From the NCBI RefSeq assembly GCF_021130785.1, contig NC_060214.1, positions 7,131,001 through 7,195,000 of the forward strand: a stretch of 64,000 nt of DNA, written 5' to 3'. Each line of letters starts with the position of its first letter. Position 1 is the stretch's first letter. Shown in pieces: positions 1 to 11,478 of the stretch. The notes below the pieces were generated by a model that was given only the letters and a program-made list of their open reading frames with translations, did not search any database and was not told the DNA's origin. This stretch comes from Homalodisca vitripennis (lineage: Eukaryota; Arthropoda; Insecta; Hemiptera; Cicadellidae). A program made the position numbers and the translations under genes.

Positions 1-844
1 AATTACAATTGGTTACTAGCTACGAAAAAAGGGTAATTAGGCTACGTATTATATCGACCATACCCTTAAATTTCTCCAAACACAAAAATTCAACAAAAAC
101 AAACATTACCAAACAAAAACTAAAGTCTTTAGTGAAAAAAACACACAAAACTTGTTTTTATTCTTGATCACACTCCGCCACCTAAAATGCGAGTGCCTCC
201 GTCCATCAGCGCGGGCTTCGCCAGTTCGGTGCTGCCCCGCACTGATGTCAACGAAAGAAAACCATCCCTCGAGATAGTACCTATCAGTAAAATATCAAAT
301 TCTAGAGGGGCTTATCAGAAATATATATTGAATTGTAATGGAAAGGCAATTATGTACCGTGTAAAAAACTTAAATAATCCTGTGATGCCGCGCGGCCTGC
401 CGTAATCGGGATTCTCGAGAAAAATCAGATAACAGCGACAACAATACCGATCGCAATACTTGGAAATGCTTGTTGATAGATGGAATGTTAGTTCTGTTAC
501 TCGACTACATCGTTTTATAACGTTCTAAGTTCATTGAAAAAAGTTTAAGCGTTGGGGGCATATAACAGAATCTGACCCCTTTTTTGATAATCAGCAAAAC
601 ATTTCTAGCCTTCCAGTTAGCCGGGTAATTCCCCTTATAGCGGAAAGATATTTCGTGTAAAATTCAAGTCTACGAAATAGTTGTCTAAGAACAACTATTT
701 ATCTTGCAGATTGACAAGAAGAAATCTAAAACTGTTTGTGTCGTTTTACCATGGCGACATTTTCATGAAATAGTTCAAAAAAATTAATGATTTTGCAATG
801 TGAAATGAGGAAAGTCAAAAAATAATTTCCTAAATAACTGGTTT
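1..844. other. AT-rich unannotated stretch with one short GC-richer open frame
   Basis: No recognisable gene or repeat. A 72-codon frame at 187-405 (+) starts with a GC-richer, proline/serine-containing segment (187-250) and then becomes AT-rich like its surroundings. It has no domain I recognise, and the rest of the stretch is broken in all frames. It could be a small first exon, an old transposon piece or chance; I favour chance. Confidence 0.4.
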
Positions 845-1895
845 TGAGTTCAAGCTAGAATATGAATAGATTTATAGAAATACATAATTTAGAATACCTA
901 GGTTTATGGAAATACGTAATTTTGAATTGCAAGATTTATGGAAATGGGTAATTTAGAATACCAAGGTTTATGGAAAGACGGAATTTAGAATACCAAGGTT
1001 TATGGAAAGACGGAATTTAGAATTACTAGTTTTATGGAAATACGTAATTTAGAACAACTAGATTTATGGAAATACTTAATATAGAATATCTAGATTTATG
1101 GAAATACATAATTTATAATTGCTAGATTTATTGAAATGCATAATTTAGAATTGATAGATTTAATGACTAGATTTATGGAAATACATAATTTAGAATTGCT
1201 AGATTTAATGAAATGCGTAATTTAGAATACCAAGGTTTATGGAAACACGCAATTTAGAATTGTTAGCTTTATGGAAATACGTAATTTAGAACAGCTAGAT
1301 TTATGGAAATACGTAATTTAGAATACCTGGGTTTATGGAAATAAGTAATTTAGAATACCGAGGTTTATGGAAACGAGCAATTTAGAATTGTTAGCTTTAT
1401 ATAAATACGTAATTTAGAACAGCTAGATTTATGGAAATACTTAATATAGAATATCTATATTTATGGAAATACATAATTTATAATTGCTAGATTTATTGAA
1501 ATACATAAATTAGGATTGATAGATTTAATGACTAGATTTATGGAAATACATAATTTAGAATTGCTAGATTTAATGAAATGCGTAATTTAGAATACCAAGG
1601 TTTATGGAAACACGCAATTTAGAATTGTTAGATTTATGGAAATACGTAATTTAGAATACCAAGGTTTATGGAAACACGCAATTTAGAATTGTTAGCTTTA
1701 TGGAAATACGTAATTTAGAACAGCTAGATTTATGGAAATACTTAATATAGAATATCTATATTTATGGAAATACATAATTTATAATTGCTAGATTTATTGA
1801 AATATATAAATTAGAATTGATAGATTTAATGACTAGATTTATGGAAATACATAATTTAGAATTGCTAGATTTAATGAAATGCGTAATTTAGAATA
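845..1895. repeat. 32-bp minisatellite with higher-order structure
   Basis: About 33 degenerate copies of a 32-bp AT-rich unit built around TTTATGGAAATACGTAATTT followed by a variable AGAATACCAAGG or AGAATTGCTAGA end. Diagnostic variants recur: the segment TAATGACTAG is at 1161, 1526 and 1827, giving spacings of 365 and 301 bp. GGAAACACGC is at 1241, 1606 and 1670. The 64-bp difference equals two monomers, so the array is made of ~365-bp higher-order blocks, one of which is two monomers shorter. It has no coding capacity. Confidence 0.9.
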
Positions 1896-2466
1896 GCCAT
1901 TGAAATACTACTTAGCTTACGTTTAGCGAGCTGTGAATACATTACTTCCTTTTAGGATCATAAAGGCATTTTAAGATGCGATTGTCTTGTCATGTTTATG
2001 CTATTAGCAACTCAACTATGGACTTTGAATGATTTGGTCATGTAAAAACTGCTAAAACCAAATTATGTGTTAGTGTTAGTGATGTGTTATATAACGATAT
2101 GACGGAATTTCAGTTTAACAAGTCTCAAAAATTATCTTTATAGCTTTAAAAAAATTCTAATTTCTGTCACTTACTTGTATGAAATAACTATACAGGGTGA
2201 GACAGAACACCCGTCCGCGATGTACAGCGACTGAAGCAAAGAATCTACATTCTTCGTTTTAACCAAAATCCTTATATTTCCATCTCAAATAAATAATTTA
2301 CAACACTCAAAATGGCACTTTTGGGATAGGTTTAATGTTTAAAAGATTGTTAAATATAAAAGTGGGTCACCATACCTCATTTTAAATACATAATTTAGAA
2401 ATCTATACAAAGATTTCTCTATTCACTGTACATTTTTTAAAGTATTAATTTATTTCGCTACTTGTA
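1896..2466. other. AT-rich spacer with a solitary transposon-like end
   Basis: Mostly featureless. At 2190-2205 there is TA followed by CAGGGTGAGACAG, resembling the terminal CAGGGTG of the IS630-type elements elsewhere in this window. I see no matching inverted end, so it may be a solo or truncated terminus. Confidence 0.4.
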
Positions 2467-2801
2467 CAGGGTGGTTCAAAATGTCATAAAAATTAGTGAA
2501 AATTGTCGGCAATTCTCAACCATTCAAAATAAAGCCGAACTTTAAACACAAATGTATTTTAATTTTCAAGAAAGCTAATAAAGGTGTAATCAAAGTCATA
2601 ACTTGCTGTCTGAATTTTCAAGGTTTTACGATTTTGGAACATCCTAAATTTGAACTATTTAAAACAATTTTTAATGGGCTGAAAATGTGACAACTGTAAA
2701 ATATTTTTAGAAAGAGTACTTCTTTCGTAACCTTCGATAAATAATTTTGATTTTATTTACAGTAAATAAAACGCACAAATTTGACATATTGGACCTCCCT
2801 G
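2467..2801. mobile_element. TA-flanked MITE, Tc1/mariner (IS630)-like
   Basis: A 335-bp segment bounded by inverted ends: CAGGGTGGTTCAAAATGTCA on the left and, read on the other strand, CAGGGAGGTCCAATATGTCA on the right (17 of 20 positions match). It is flanked by TA on both sides (2465-2466 and 2802-2803), the duplication expected of Tc1/mariner superfamily insertions. The interior has a 64-codon frame without transposase motifs, so it is non-autonomous. The superfamily is inferred from the TA and the end sequence. Confidence 0.7.
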
Positions 2802-3343
2802 TATACAAGTAATAATCAACGGTAGGTTTCCATTACGTTTTTAACTGATCGCATCCAAATCTTCGACAGATCCCGGACATAAATTCGAGACTTGGCTGTG
2901 GACAGTGTGGCCACTGATCACTGATCAAAACTATCGCCTCGCCAATCTGTTCGATTGCCGGGCCTCAGATAACATCTAGCCCCAAATCCCCGCCTCACTG
3001 CAGCCACTAACTCCACACTAACTGCCGTAGTTTAGTGGCAGACTCCACTGGTAGATCGCCGATAAAGATATCGCTGGAGTGAGCTTTGAGAACCAGTTGA
3101 AGCACCTGCTTTACTGTTGTTATTGGCCGTACCTCGGGGAGAAACGGGCTCCTGGAAACTGTCTTGACGCTAATCAGATTTACTAGGAATTCACGGTATC
3201 CGAACAGTTCTACTGGGAATTTTGAAATCCAAATGATAACTCAATTAGTCCAAACAGGAATGTATTTCTAATGTACTTTTATTGCCCCCAATGAACTTTA
3301 TTGCCACGAAGGATGTAAAATGCTTGGAGCTTTTCAGTCTTTC
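2802..3343. other. Unannotated, moderately GC-rich stretch
   Basis: Positions 2850-3180 are less AT-rich than the surroundings but are stop-rich in all frames and match no family I recognise. It may be an old exon or repeat remnant. Confidence 0.35.
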
Positions 3344-3518
3344 AGGACTTTCGAAGAATTTAAAGCTGACAAACATTTGAATTGCATCATTGTAAGAGAT
3401 AGCTAGCGCAATGGTTCTGAGTGGTAAAAACCCTTTACTACTCAAAAACATTGTAACAGCTATCTCTAACAATGATGCACTTCACACGTTTTCAGCTTTA
3501 AATTCTTCGAAAGTCCTT
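3344..3518. repeat. Long near-perfect inverted repeat (hairpin, ~85-bp arms, ~5-nt loop)
   Basis: The left arm (3344-3428) and right arm (3434-3518) are reverse complements over almost their whole length. Shared blocks include ACTTTCGAAGAATTTAAAGC, TGCATCATTGT, AGAGATAGCT and TGAGTxGTAAA; only scattered mismatches interrupt them. The loop is about 5 nt. Weaker pairing seems to extend outward to about 3325 and 3535. It could be a foldback MITE or the template of a hairpin RNA. The open frame across it on the minus strand is a by-product of the palindrome. Confidence 0.85.
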
Positions 3519-3535
3519 AAAGGCTAAATAAGCCT

Positions 3536-4999
3536 CAAGAATCGTCCTGCTTTCTCTTATGGAGACAATTTTTATCAGTATCACGTAAATCACGTCTTCA
3601 TTTATTCTCTTATAAGAAGTTCATTCGTAACTTTAAATAAGTGGATAACTTTGAACTCTGTTCCAACCAGCGTGAAATGAATATCATGTAATTTAGTCTA
3701 TTTCGTAACTGGGAAAATGAATTTTTGTGTGAAAATGGTTCTGAATGTCCATGAGTTTATTCCGGAAGAATATTACTGCATATATTGTTATTTAGCATTG
3801 ATTGTATCATGTACATCTTACTCTATGTTAACATCCACTATTAATTTTTTATTCTTAATAACTGATAATCGAATCTTGATTCATGACAAATTAACTTGTA
3901 CGTAGTTATCTTTACTCAGGAAATAAAACAGACGACAATGAGTCAACATTTTGCAAATTTCATTTGAACGTGACTGAATTCATAATTTAATTGACTTTCT
4001 CTAACTATTATTATAATTCAAAGGTTTATTAGATACAGTCTGCGTGTAAATTTCAGGCTTAGAGCTCTGAAAATATTTATGAAACAAATTATTATCAATT
4101 TTGACAAATATAAAACATCTTATTCGCATTTTTATCATTAACCTACATTAGACTGTCGAAATTTAACTTGATGTAAAATCCCTACCATTTAACTGAGAGC
4201 GATCTATAGTAATGTACTAAGAGTCAGGATTCTCAAATAATATTTCAATGCTCAATAAGATAGATCACCTTGTATCTGTAGGTACCTATATTCATCATAA
4301 GCAATTTATTGAAGAGTGATTATTTCTTAAAACTAGTTCAGAGTATTATTCTTTACACTTTTATGACTTTCATTAAAAGTTTTTAAAATATTTTAAACAA
4401 AACTTTGTTCTAAAATCTGTATTGTAACCAAGTGCCTCATCACCTAACTGGAATTTTCCAGCTTTTAATTTTTTATTTACTATCCATGAGTCCGTGCATT
4501 ATCGAACAAATTTATTTTTTCACAATGATTTATCTCATAGATACACTTAACGTTACATATACTTTAGTGCATATTTATATAGATATTTTCCTGCAAACAT
4601 ATACTCCTAAATACATCGTGTCTGTTAGTCTCATCTCGTAACAGCGTCCACATTTCAGGTATATATTAAATAGAATTGTATTGTACTAAGATTTACTTAC
4701 ATTACTGAATCCTTACCAAATCGTATATAAACATATTAAATTAAAAATTGCACGTGCATTCTCATAAATTGATAAATTTGATACATTGATAAACACAGAG
4801 CTGTCATTTCTGTGTAGTAGTTTCAATTGATAATTAAACCAAAGCTACATTTGTGTTCTTTGATTTGTATTTCCCTGCAAATTATCCCCCTGAGGTGTAT
4901 AAAGTTTTAGACCAGCAATACACAGAAAGACACAAAATACAACTCTAGAATGCAGTATGGCCCCACTAAAACTCAATTATCTAGAAACCCAAACACCGG
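3536..4999. other. AT-rich stretch without recognisable features
   Basis: About 1.4 kb of AT-rich DNA. Open frames at 3717-3905 and 4432-4641 are hydrophobic and low-complexity, as expected by chance. No repeat or RNA gene is seen. Confidence 0.45.
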
Positions 5000-5461
5000 A
5001 CAGAAAATCACTACCTACTGAAAATTGCACACCAAAACATCAACTGGAAATCCAACAAAATTGACAGACTGGCACACTGCCTTCAAGACGAAAACCCGGA
5101 CTTCATCATAATAGCGTAACATGGCCTGTCTAATGAAAATCACCTAAATACATGCATTGAAGGCTATACTTTTATCGGAGGATTCTCCAGGAAACACCAT
5201 GTCAAGGGTGGAGTGGCTGGCTATGCAAAAAATAATTTGGAAAAGTATGTGTCACTCATAAGCACAAGTGGAGAGGAAACGGAATTAACCTGTGAAACTG
5301 CTCTCTTTGAACTGAAGCTGAGCAGGCAAACACTCCTAGTGCTGGGAGTCTACAGGCCACCAAGCGGAAACCTAGAACAAACTATAGACATCCTCTCAGA
5401 TCAACTTGACAGAGCGCTTGGTGCTGGTAAACAAATAAACAAACAAATAAAATTGATATAA
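5000..5461 (+). pseudogene. Non-LTR retrotransposon endonuclease (EEP domain) fragment
   Basis: One frame from about 5015 reads through to 5461 with a single stop at 5117-5119. It encodes the N-terminal half of the apurinic-like endonuclease of Jockey/CR1-type LINEs. Recognisable motifs in order are KIAHQNIN (strand with the first metal-binding residues), a PDFIII strand followed by the stop in place of the usual charged residue before HGLS, FSRKHHVKGGVAGY, and VYRPPSGN. The catalytic HD-end region and the whole RT are missing downstream, where the frame runs into AACAAATAAACAAAC-rich sequence. This endonuclease nicks target DNA for target-primed reverse transcription; this copy is dead. LINE origin is secure, the clade is not. 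Confidence 0.85.
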
Positions 5462-5506
5462 TCTTTCGATTGCATACAGGAAGGCAGGAGTGCGCTGTAT
5501 CATGTG

Positions 5507-6775
5507 TTACGTAACTGGACTCGCCCAGATTGCATGAAATCTTTTAAGTCTATAGCTCGTTTCATTCTCGAGATATCCTGCAGATAGATAAGTAGACAGA
5601 CATATATACAGAAATAAAAAATTTCTATCCGCAGCATACAAAGAAGAAAAAATGTCAGCGTACTCAGTGACTACAATAACGCTCAGCCAAATTCCAAAGT
5701 TGGACAAGCACCAGCATAGAACTCATTCTTGTCTACGTAGAAATGAAGTTTCAAACAGATGAAATATTTTTGGAGAAATTGTGCCATATGATATATACAC
5801 ATAAGTTGGGTTTCGTAGGAGCGTTGAAATAATAACAATCTATTCTAAGCGAGCAAAGTACAGTATTGTATGTGTTAGTTTGCTTATACGAGTATGTCAG
5901 ATTCCAAAATTGCATACTTAGTTTGGTTATAAATATATTTACTCTTCTATTTTTTGTTTCTGTTACAGTTACCCACAACAACCAACGCAAAAATGATCGC
6001 TAACGCTCAGCCAAGTCGGATGGAGTGACATGAACCGTCACCGAACTCAGTAGCGCTTATACAGAGATGGAGCTTTATGCAAAATGTCAGTCTATTGGTC
6101 AGTTCGTTTTCGAGATACCGTGCAGACAGACAGGCAGAAATAAATTTTGTTCAGTCCCTCAAGTGATAGGCTTCGCTAACGCTCACCCAAAACGTAATTC
6201 TTTTTTGTAACCTTGCAGACAGATAGACAGAAATTAATTTTGTCTAGTCCCTTGAGCGATAGGTTTCACTAACGCTCAGCCAAACGTCATTGATTTTTAT
6301 AACCATGCAGACAGACAGACAAACATGAACTTTTTCCAGTCCCTCGAGTAATAGACTTTGCTAACGCTCAGCCAAACTTCATTGATTTTTTTTAACCGTA
6401 CATACAGACAGGCAGAAATAAATTTTTTCCAGTCCTTCGAGTGATAGGCTTCGCTAACGCTCAGCCAAAGTCATTAATTTTGTTGTAACCGTGCAGACAG
6501 ACAGACAGAAATGAATTTTTTCCAGTCCCTTAAGTGATAGGCTTCGCTAACGCTCAGCCAACGTCACTAATTTTTGTAACCATACAGACAGACAGACAGA
6601 AATTAATTTTTTCCAGTCCCTTGAGTGATAGGCTTCACTAACGCTCAGCCAAATGTCATAAATTGTTCGCTAACGCTCAGCCAACGTCACTAATTTTTGT
6701 AACCGTACAGACAGACAGACTGACAGAAATTAATATTTTCTAGTCCCTCAAGTGATAGGCATTTTTGTAAAAGTA
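5507..6775 (-). repeat. Tandem array of the GGCTGAGCG dispersed repeat, 176-bp and 92-bp units
   Basis: Copies of a repeat with the core GGCTGAGCGTTAGCGAAGC (read on the minus strand), each associated with a CAGACAGACAGA microsatellite and a CAGTCCCTCGAGTGATAGG block. Core starts fall near 5999, 6175, 6268, 6360, 6453, 6545, 6637 and 6668. The first interval is 176 bp (full-length unit), then five of about 92 bp and a partial one. Short units lack the segment containing GATGGAGCTTTATGC. A diverged copy lies at 5507-5700. The same family is an array at 57198-57916 and singletons at about 12316, 29709, 42652, 47258, 55840 and 63990. It could be a SINE/MITE that expanded locally. Confidence 0.85.
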
Positions 6776-7249
6776 AAAACACTCTAAATGCCTTTTTTGA
6801 ACGAAATGAAACAAGTGATTACCAGGAAAGAACAGAACGATGTAACTCCCCGACTGGTGAGCCAGTGATGTGCCAAATCCTCGACTATTACAGCTGACCA
6901 CAACTCCACGGTAACTCCGGACTTTGCCAGATGTTATCAGCGCCGATCACCAGCAGTAACACCGGTGATTCAGCCAGGATCTGTCTGGCGCGGTATAACT
7001 CAATGTTCTAACTCATTAACACCCTTATCAACATCTCACTTATTTTCGATCATAAAAACTGCTTACATACATTTGTTCGAGTATCTTATTCTTAATTAGC
7101 ATTATAAATAAATTAAATTGAAAGTCTACAATTTACTTTTCTATAAACGCATTTGCATGCTGATTTCAACGTAAGAAACGTGAGCATAATAAGGCTGTAA
7201 TTTATGGTACAAAGTTAAAATCAACCAAGTTTATGATCATCTAATTTGC
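6776..7249. other. Unannotated spacer
   Basis: A slightly GC-richer segment (6830-7010) followed by AT-rich DNA. No gene or repeat recognised. Confidence 0.4.
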
Positions 7250-7745
7250 AGTATGTCCCATTGGATTCTGGGGGTTATTTAGTGAAATTTTAAGAGTATT
7301 TAGACTCCAAAAGAGGATTGTTCGCATTGTGTCAGGATCTGATCATCGTGCTCAATGTAAGCCATTTTTCAGCAACGGAATCTCCTCATTCTTCCAAGTA
7401 TCTACATACTTAAAGTTTTAACTTTCTTTAAAAAATAACCCCTATACCCGCCACAAGGGTAGCATGGTCTACCCGATCCATAGATTGATACTTGTTGAAA
7501 AGGGCGTGCACTATTCGGCACTTCCCCGGCACTTGAAAAACCTATCGAGCTCAAAACATTTTCCAAAAATAAAGTTAAACTAATTTTTCTGGAAGATGTC
7601 CGTCCATATGCTGCACAAGAATTCCTGTCAGATATGTAAATTATATTAAGCGACCTTTTATTAATTAATTTTTATTATTTTAGTATGTGACTTATTTCAT
7701 ATAAAATTTTGTTATTACCGATATAAATTGATTCTGATTCTGATG
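7250..7745 (+). pseudogene. 3' end of a Jockey/CR1-like LINE (RT C-terminus and tail)
   Basis: The translation from about 7257 reads GFWGLFSEILRVFRLQKRIV then VSGSDHRAQCKPFF, the conserved C-terminal block of LINE ORF2 (WG...RLQKRxVRxI...CKPxF). A frameshift near 7375 moves the following IYILK motif to another frame. A further segment (7480-7640) matches the usual closing part of such ORFs. The 3' UTR ends in GATTCTGATTCTGAT at 7729-7744, the short tandem 3' terminus typical of these LINEs, so the right boundary of the element is probably 7744. It is 5'-truncated and non-functional. Confidence 0.85.
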
Positions 7746-8159
7746 CTTAAGGTGGAACCTTTATACGATAGACGATAAGGCAACATTTCTTTTGAAGATA
7801 ACCAATATATTTTCCATATAAACTATATTTTAAGCTATGAGATACCCCCCACATTGGTCCACATCTGCTGTCTATCTGTGACACAGACAGACAGAGAGCA
7901 GATTTCAGTTGTCACTGTGACACAGATAGTAATCAGTTGAAGGTCGTGCAGCAGAATGTTGCATTTCGCACTCTCTACTAGTACCTTCCCAGCCAGCCTA
8001 GGAGACTAAACTCGACTACTACACTTCCCTGGCTAAGGTGGCGTGATAGACTAACGACAAGTTTATCTCTTCATGGATACACTCGGGTGTTCTATCCGTA
8101 ACCCTATCGTCTCACTCTTCTTTTCGCGCTATGGAGAATTCCAGGCCATCAGAGTATTC
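7746..8159. repeat. Spacer with a dyad-rich patch and a block shared with 45545-45610
   Basis: 7865-7935 holds short dyads around CTGTCTATCTGTG and CACAGACAGACAGAG. 7990-8045 contains GGAGACTAAACTCGACTACTA and CCTGGCTAAG, and 45545-45600 carries the same blocks with small changes. This is a low-copy repeat next to LINE sequence in both places. It may be an old LINE coding remnant. Confidence 0.45.
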
Positions 8160-8990
8160 TAAGATTGGAATGTTATATTTTGAGTGTGATTAGGAACAAC
8201 TGGGATTTATATCAACATAACCTCAAAATGGCGACCTGCGGAACAAGTTCCAAGACAGTCATCTCAAATGTAGTAATCTCTTATAGAACAAATAATGGTA
8301 AAAAGGCAAGTGGATTATTTTTAGATATATCAAAAGCCTACGACACAGTTAAACAAATCAGTTTACTAAAAATATGCATGCTTTTGGAATTATAGAAGTC
8401 TACTCTTTTTGAAAGTTACCTGAAGGAATAGGAAACAAATAATGTCTTAGTGAGCCCGATATAATAAAAAATGGAGTGCCCCAAGGTTCAGTACTAGATG
8501 ATAGACACATTGTTCCTTATCTACATCAACGACTTATGTAATAGTACGTTTAAGGGCTATATTACGTCATTTGCAGATTAGACACCTTTATGTTACTTTA
8601 CTAAAGATAGAAATTAAATTGAAAGGCAAATGATATGTGTCGTCTTGGTTGGAGATTTTTTGAAAATAATATTGTCTTAAGTGTGGAAAAAATATATATA
8701 AACACACATTTTAAGTAGAGAGAAAAATACATTTTTGACGATAAAGTAATGTTTCAATGTCCTAATTACATATGTAACAAGAATGAATGTGCAACTGATT
8801 GTAAAGACACACTGAAAGATGTGTATAAATATTTGGGTGTATTTGTTTAATATAAAACTAAATTTAAAAAAACTTATACGCAATTTAAACGGGAAAAATA
8901 GTTTATTAAGAGTTTTATATTTTACAAGAAATATGTGTAATGAGGCTATTTTAAAAATGCTCTATTTTTCCCGTCCACAGTGGGCTTAAT
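8160..8990 (+). pseudogene. LINE reverse-transcriptase fragment, degenerate
   Basis: The RT palm of a Jockey-like LINE is spread over several frames. 8225-8350 encodes a stretch ending GLFLDISKAYDTV, where the D of FLDISKAYD is the first catalytic aspartate. 8473-8496 encodes the GVPQGSV-type block after a frame change, then LIYINDLC. The YADD/FADD active site is FAD followed by a TAG stop at 8579-8581, exactly where the second catalytic aspartate should be. The rest (8650-8990) retains the shape of the thumb/linker region but is full of stops. The element would have copied its RNA at a nicked target; this copy cannot. It is not contiguous with the LINE end at 7250-7745. Confidence 0.85.
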
Positions 8991-9720
8991 TACGGCATAA
9001 CTAATAGGGGATGAACATACACAACAAATCCCAAACCTTTATTAACAAAAGAAATACAGTATATTCGAATTGTTTGTACAACTCCGTAAGATTACCCTTC
9101 TTCACCTGTTTTCAACCGACTTCATATACTTTCTATTATGAATTTGTTTGTTTTCAAGGTTATACGTTTATTTTTTTAAATCAAGTCCGAATTGTGCGAC
9201 AATTATTGTAGATTATAGACAGGAACTACGAAACTCAAATGATTATCCCTTACCAAAGCCTAATGTTACTTATTTTATAAAAACCTTTTGTTACCTAGGA
9301 CCTAAGTTTTTTTTATATATCTAATTTTAGGAATGTTAATATTGTAGAAGTGTTTAATAAATATACGAGTAAATATACGTAGTAAATATACGTAAAGGAT
9401 TGGATTATGAGCATGGAACAAGTAGAGCAAGTTTTCTTTTCTATTACGCGTTAAATATTGTATCCTAGCACATTCGAGTAAGTTAGTTTCTAGGTTAAGT
9501 TTTAAATAGTAACATACCTTGATCCAGTATTCCAATTACTACAAAATCTATTCACTCTCACCAACACAACTACACCATATAGATCAAACACAATAAACAC
9601 AGTTAATATATAAACACTAAAACACACACGCACAAAAGCCAAAGAACAAGCACGCACTGAAGACTTTTTAACATTAGTTTTTATTGGTCTGTATTGTTGT
9701 TCCTCAATAATTAATCTAGG
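8991..9720. other. AT-rich stretch without recognisable features
   Basis: Short low-complexity frames only. 9355-9400 contains imperfect copies of AAATATACGTAG. Confidence 0.4.
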
Positions 9721-9723
9721 TCA

Positions 9724-9809
9724 GCGACCTCCCCTCCCCTCCCTGCCCCTCCCGCCATAGCTTATCTATCAGGTGTTCGGTCTGCTGTTGGTGAAGGGGG
9801 AGGTCGCTG
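9724..9809. repeat. Inverted repeat with C-rich/G-rich arms
   Basis: CAGCGACCTCCCC and GGGGAGGTCGCTG are perfect 13-bp complements separated by about 60 bp that include further CCCCTCCC runs. It may form a hairpin or be the remnant of a short TIR element. No TSD was found. Confidence 0.6.
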
Positions 9810-11478
9810 CAATCTGTATTCATAACTCTTTATTTTGTTGTATGTATATTTGTAATATTGTACTTTAATGGCATTATTTAGTGACACTGTAAGTATACTT
9901 CAAATGTACTCAATATATTACTGAGTTTGATTTTTAATGTATTACAATTTCATCTTTAGTCAAGTTTCGGATGGTTATGTATTTTATTTGTATACTATTC
10001 TGCCAGTCGTAAAAAAACTTTAGATTTTGTTCTCCAATCAGGCTAGGCCTGGGAGAGTTCTCTATATTTGATTTATTATTGGAAATTTATTACAGTCAAT
10101 GTAGTTATTTTTGTTTATTATATCAGATGTTATTGTTTAAGTACAGAGTGGTATTTCGGGTTGATATTAAATTGTATCTTCATGTATTGTACTTTCATGT
10201 TTATAAAGAGTGCCCCACAAGTAACCCGACAAACTCCTCAGATGGTTTCCTCTAATCAAAATAATGAAAACAAGTTCATATAAACATACGTTCGTTCATA
10301 TAAACATTTGTTAGCGAAATATTTCGCCCGATTTTCTAAGAAAGGGCGGAAATGAAGCGAAACTGATGATTGTATGGCGTAAAGATACTGGAGTTGTTAA
10401 ATTTATTGGATTTTATGTAAAATGAACTGAAAATTTTAATAAAATACGTCCCTAACCTGTAAGACTACCCATTTCTGAGATATCAGACAAAATATGCAAA
10501 ATTCTGTCTTTTTTTTAGATTTTAAGTACATTAACTTCATTAAATTGGTAATAAACACGCAAACTTTTTAACCAAAACGTTTAGAGAATTTAACTCTGAA
10601 GAGAATAATGTGAAATAGGCTGATAATAAACAAACACAAAGTTAAAAAAAATAACGCTTAATTAAAGTAACACATACGAAAAAAATAAGACAGAAAATGC
10701 AATGTAAAGATGAGAGAAATAAAGAAAAGTAATTATTATTATTATTATAAGCGTTTTATTGCTATTGACTTTTAAAACTTCGAAAATTGTCATTTACTCC
10801 CTCCCCTCCTCAATATCTTGTTTTATTGTATATTTAAATATCAACCTTTGATCAATACGTTACAATAAAACTTTGTTAAATTTCCAGAGTTTATACTTTT
10901 TGACAGTAAGAAAATTGCATAACTCCCAACTTTTCCAAAATTGTTCGCCTAAGTATACGTGGACTTTCTAAGTCCAACAACGATGATCTTCACCTTCTTA
11001 CGATCCCTGCAAAGCAATTTATGTGGTTTGAAGATGTTTTCTTTGAAAACTAAATTAATTATAAATAAAATTAAAACTGTTTTAATTTAAATCCATAAGA
11101 AGGAGTATTTCCAATAAGAGGAGAACACTGCAAAGTAGTCTCTTCTAATGATAAAACCTAGATACGATTTATCCTTCTTCGCTGTTTGTATTTTCTCCGA
11201 TTCTGTTTTATATTTCCTGGAGACAAAGACGCTCGTCACCGCCCGCAGTAGGACAGTCGAGGGCGTCAGTTATTGCAGACCGCGAGTGTGCTTTACACCC
11301 CGATATTGGCGCCCCATTCTGGGCTATATTGACAACACGTCCGCCATCTGTAATCATTGCTCATAATCCATCTGAGTATTCGGTTACTCGGGGACCCTCC
11401 TTTATGCTGTATCTCCACAAGGATGATTGTTTAATTGTCTCCACTCATTGTTCATCATTGTTTAATTTGATACCCTAG
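9810..11478. other. Long AT-rich stretch, one (ATT)n microsatellite, one GC-richer patch
   Basis: 10733-10749 is an ATT microsatellite. 11220-11400 is GC-richer and contains an open frame (11148-11366), but no domain is recognised. Nothing else is identifiable. Confidence 0.45.

Noticed and set aside
2190..2801. A single larger element from 2190 to 2801
   Set aside because: The 2467 and 2801 ends match each other and have TA on both sides; the 2190 terminus has no partner.
3245..3472. 75-codon minus-strand frame as a gene
   Set aside because: It lies across the long hairpin; its openness is shared by the complementary arm and no domain is present.
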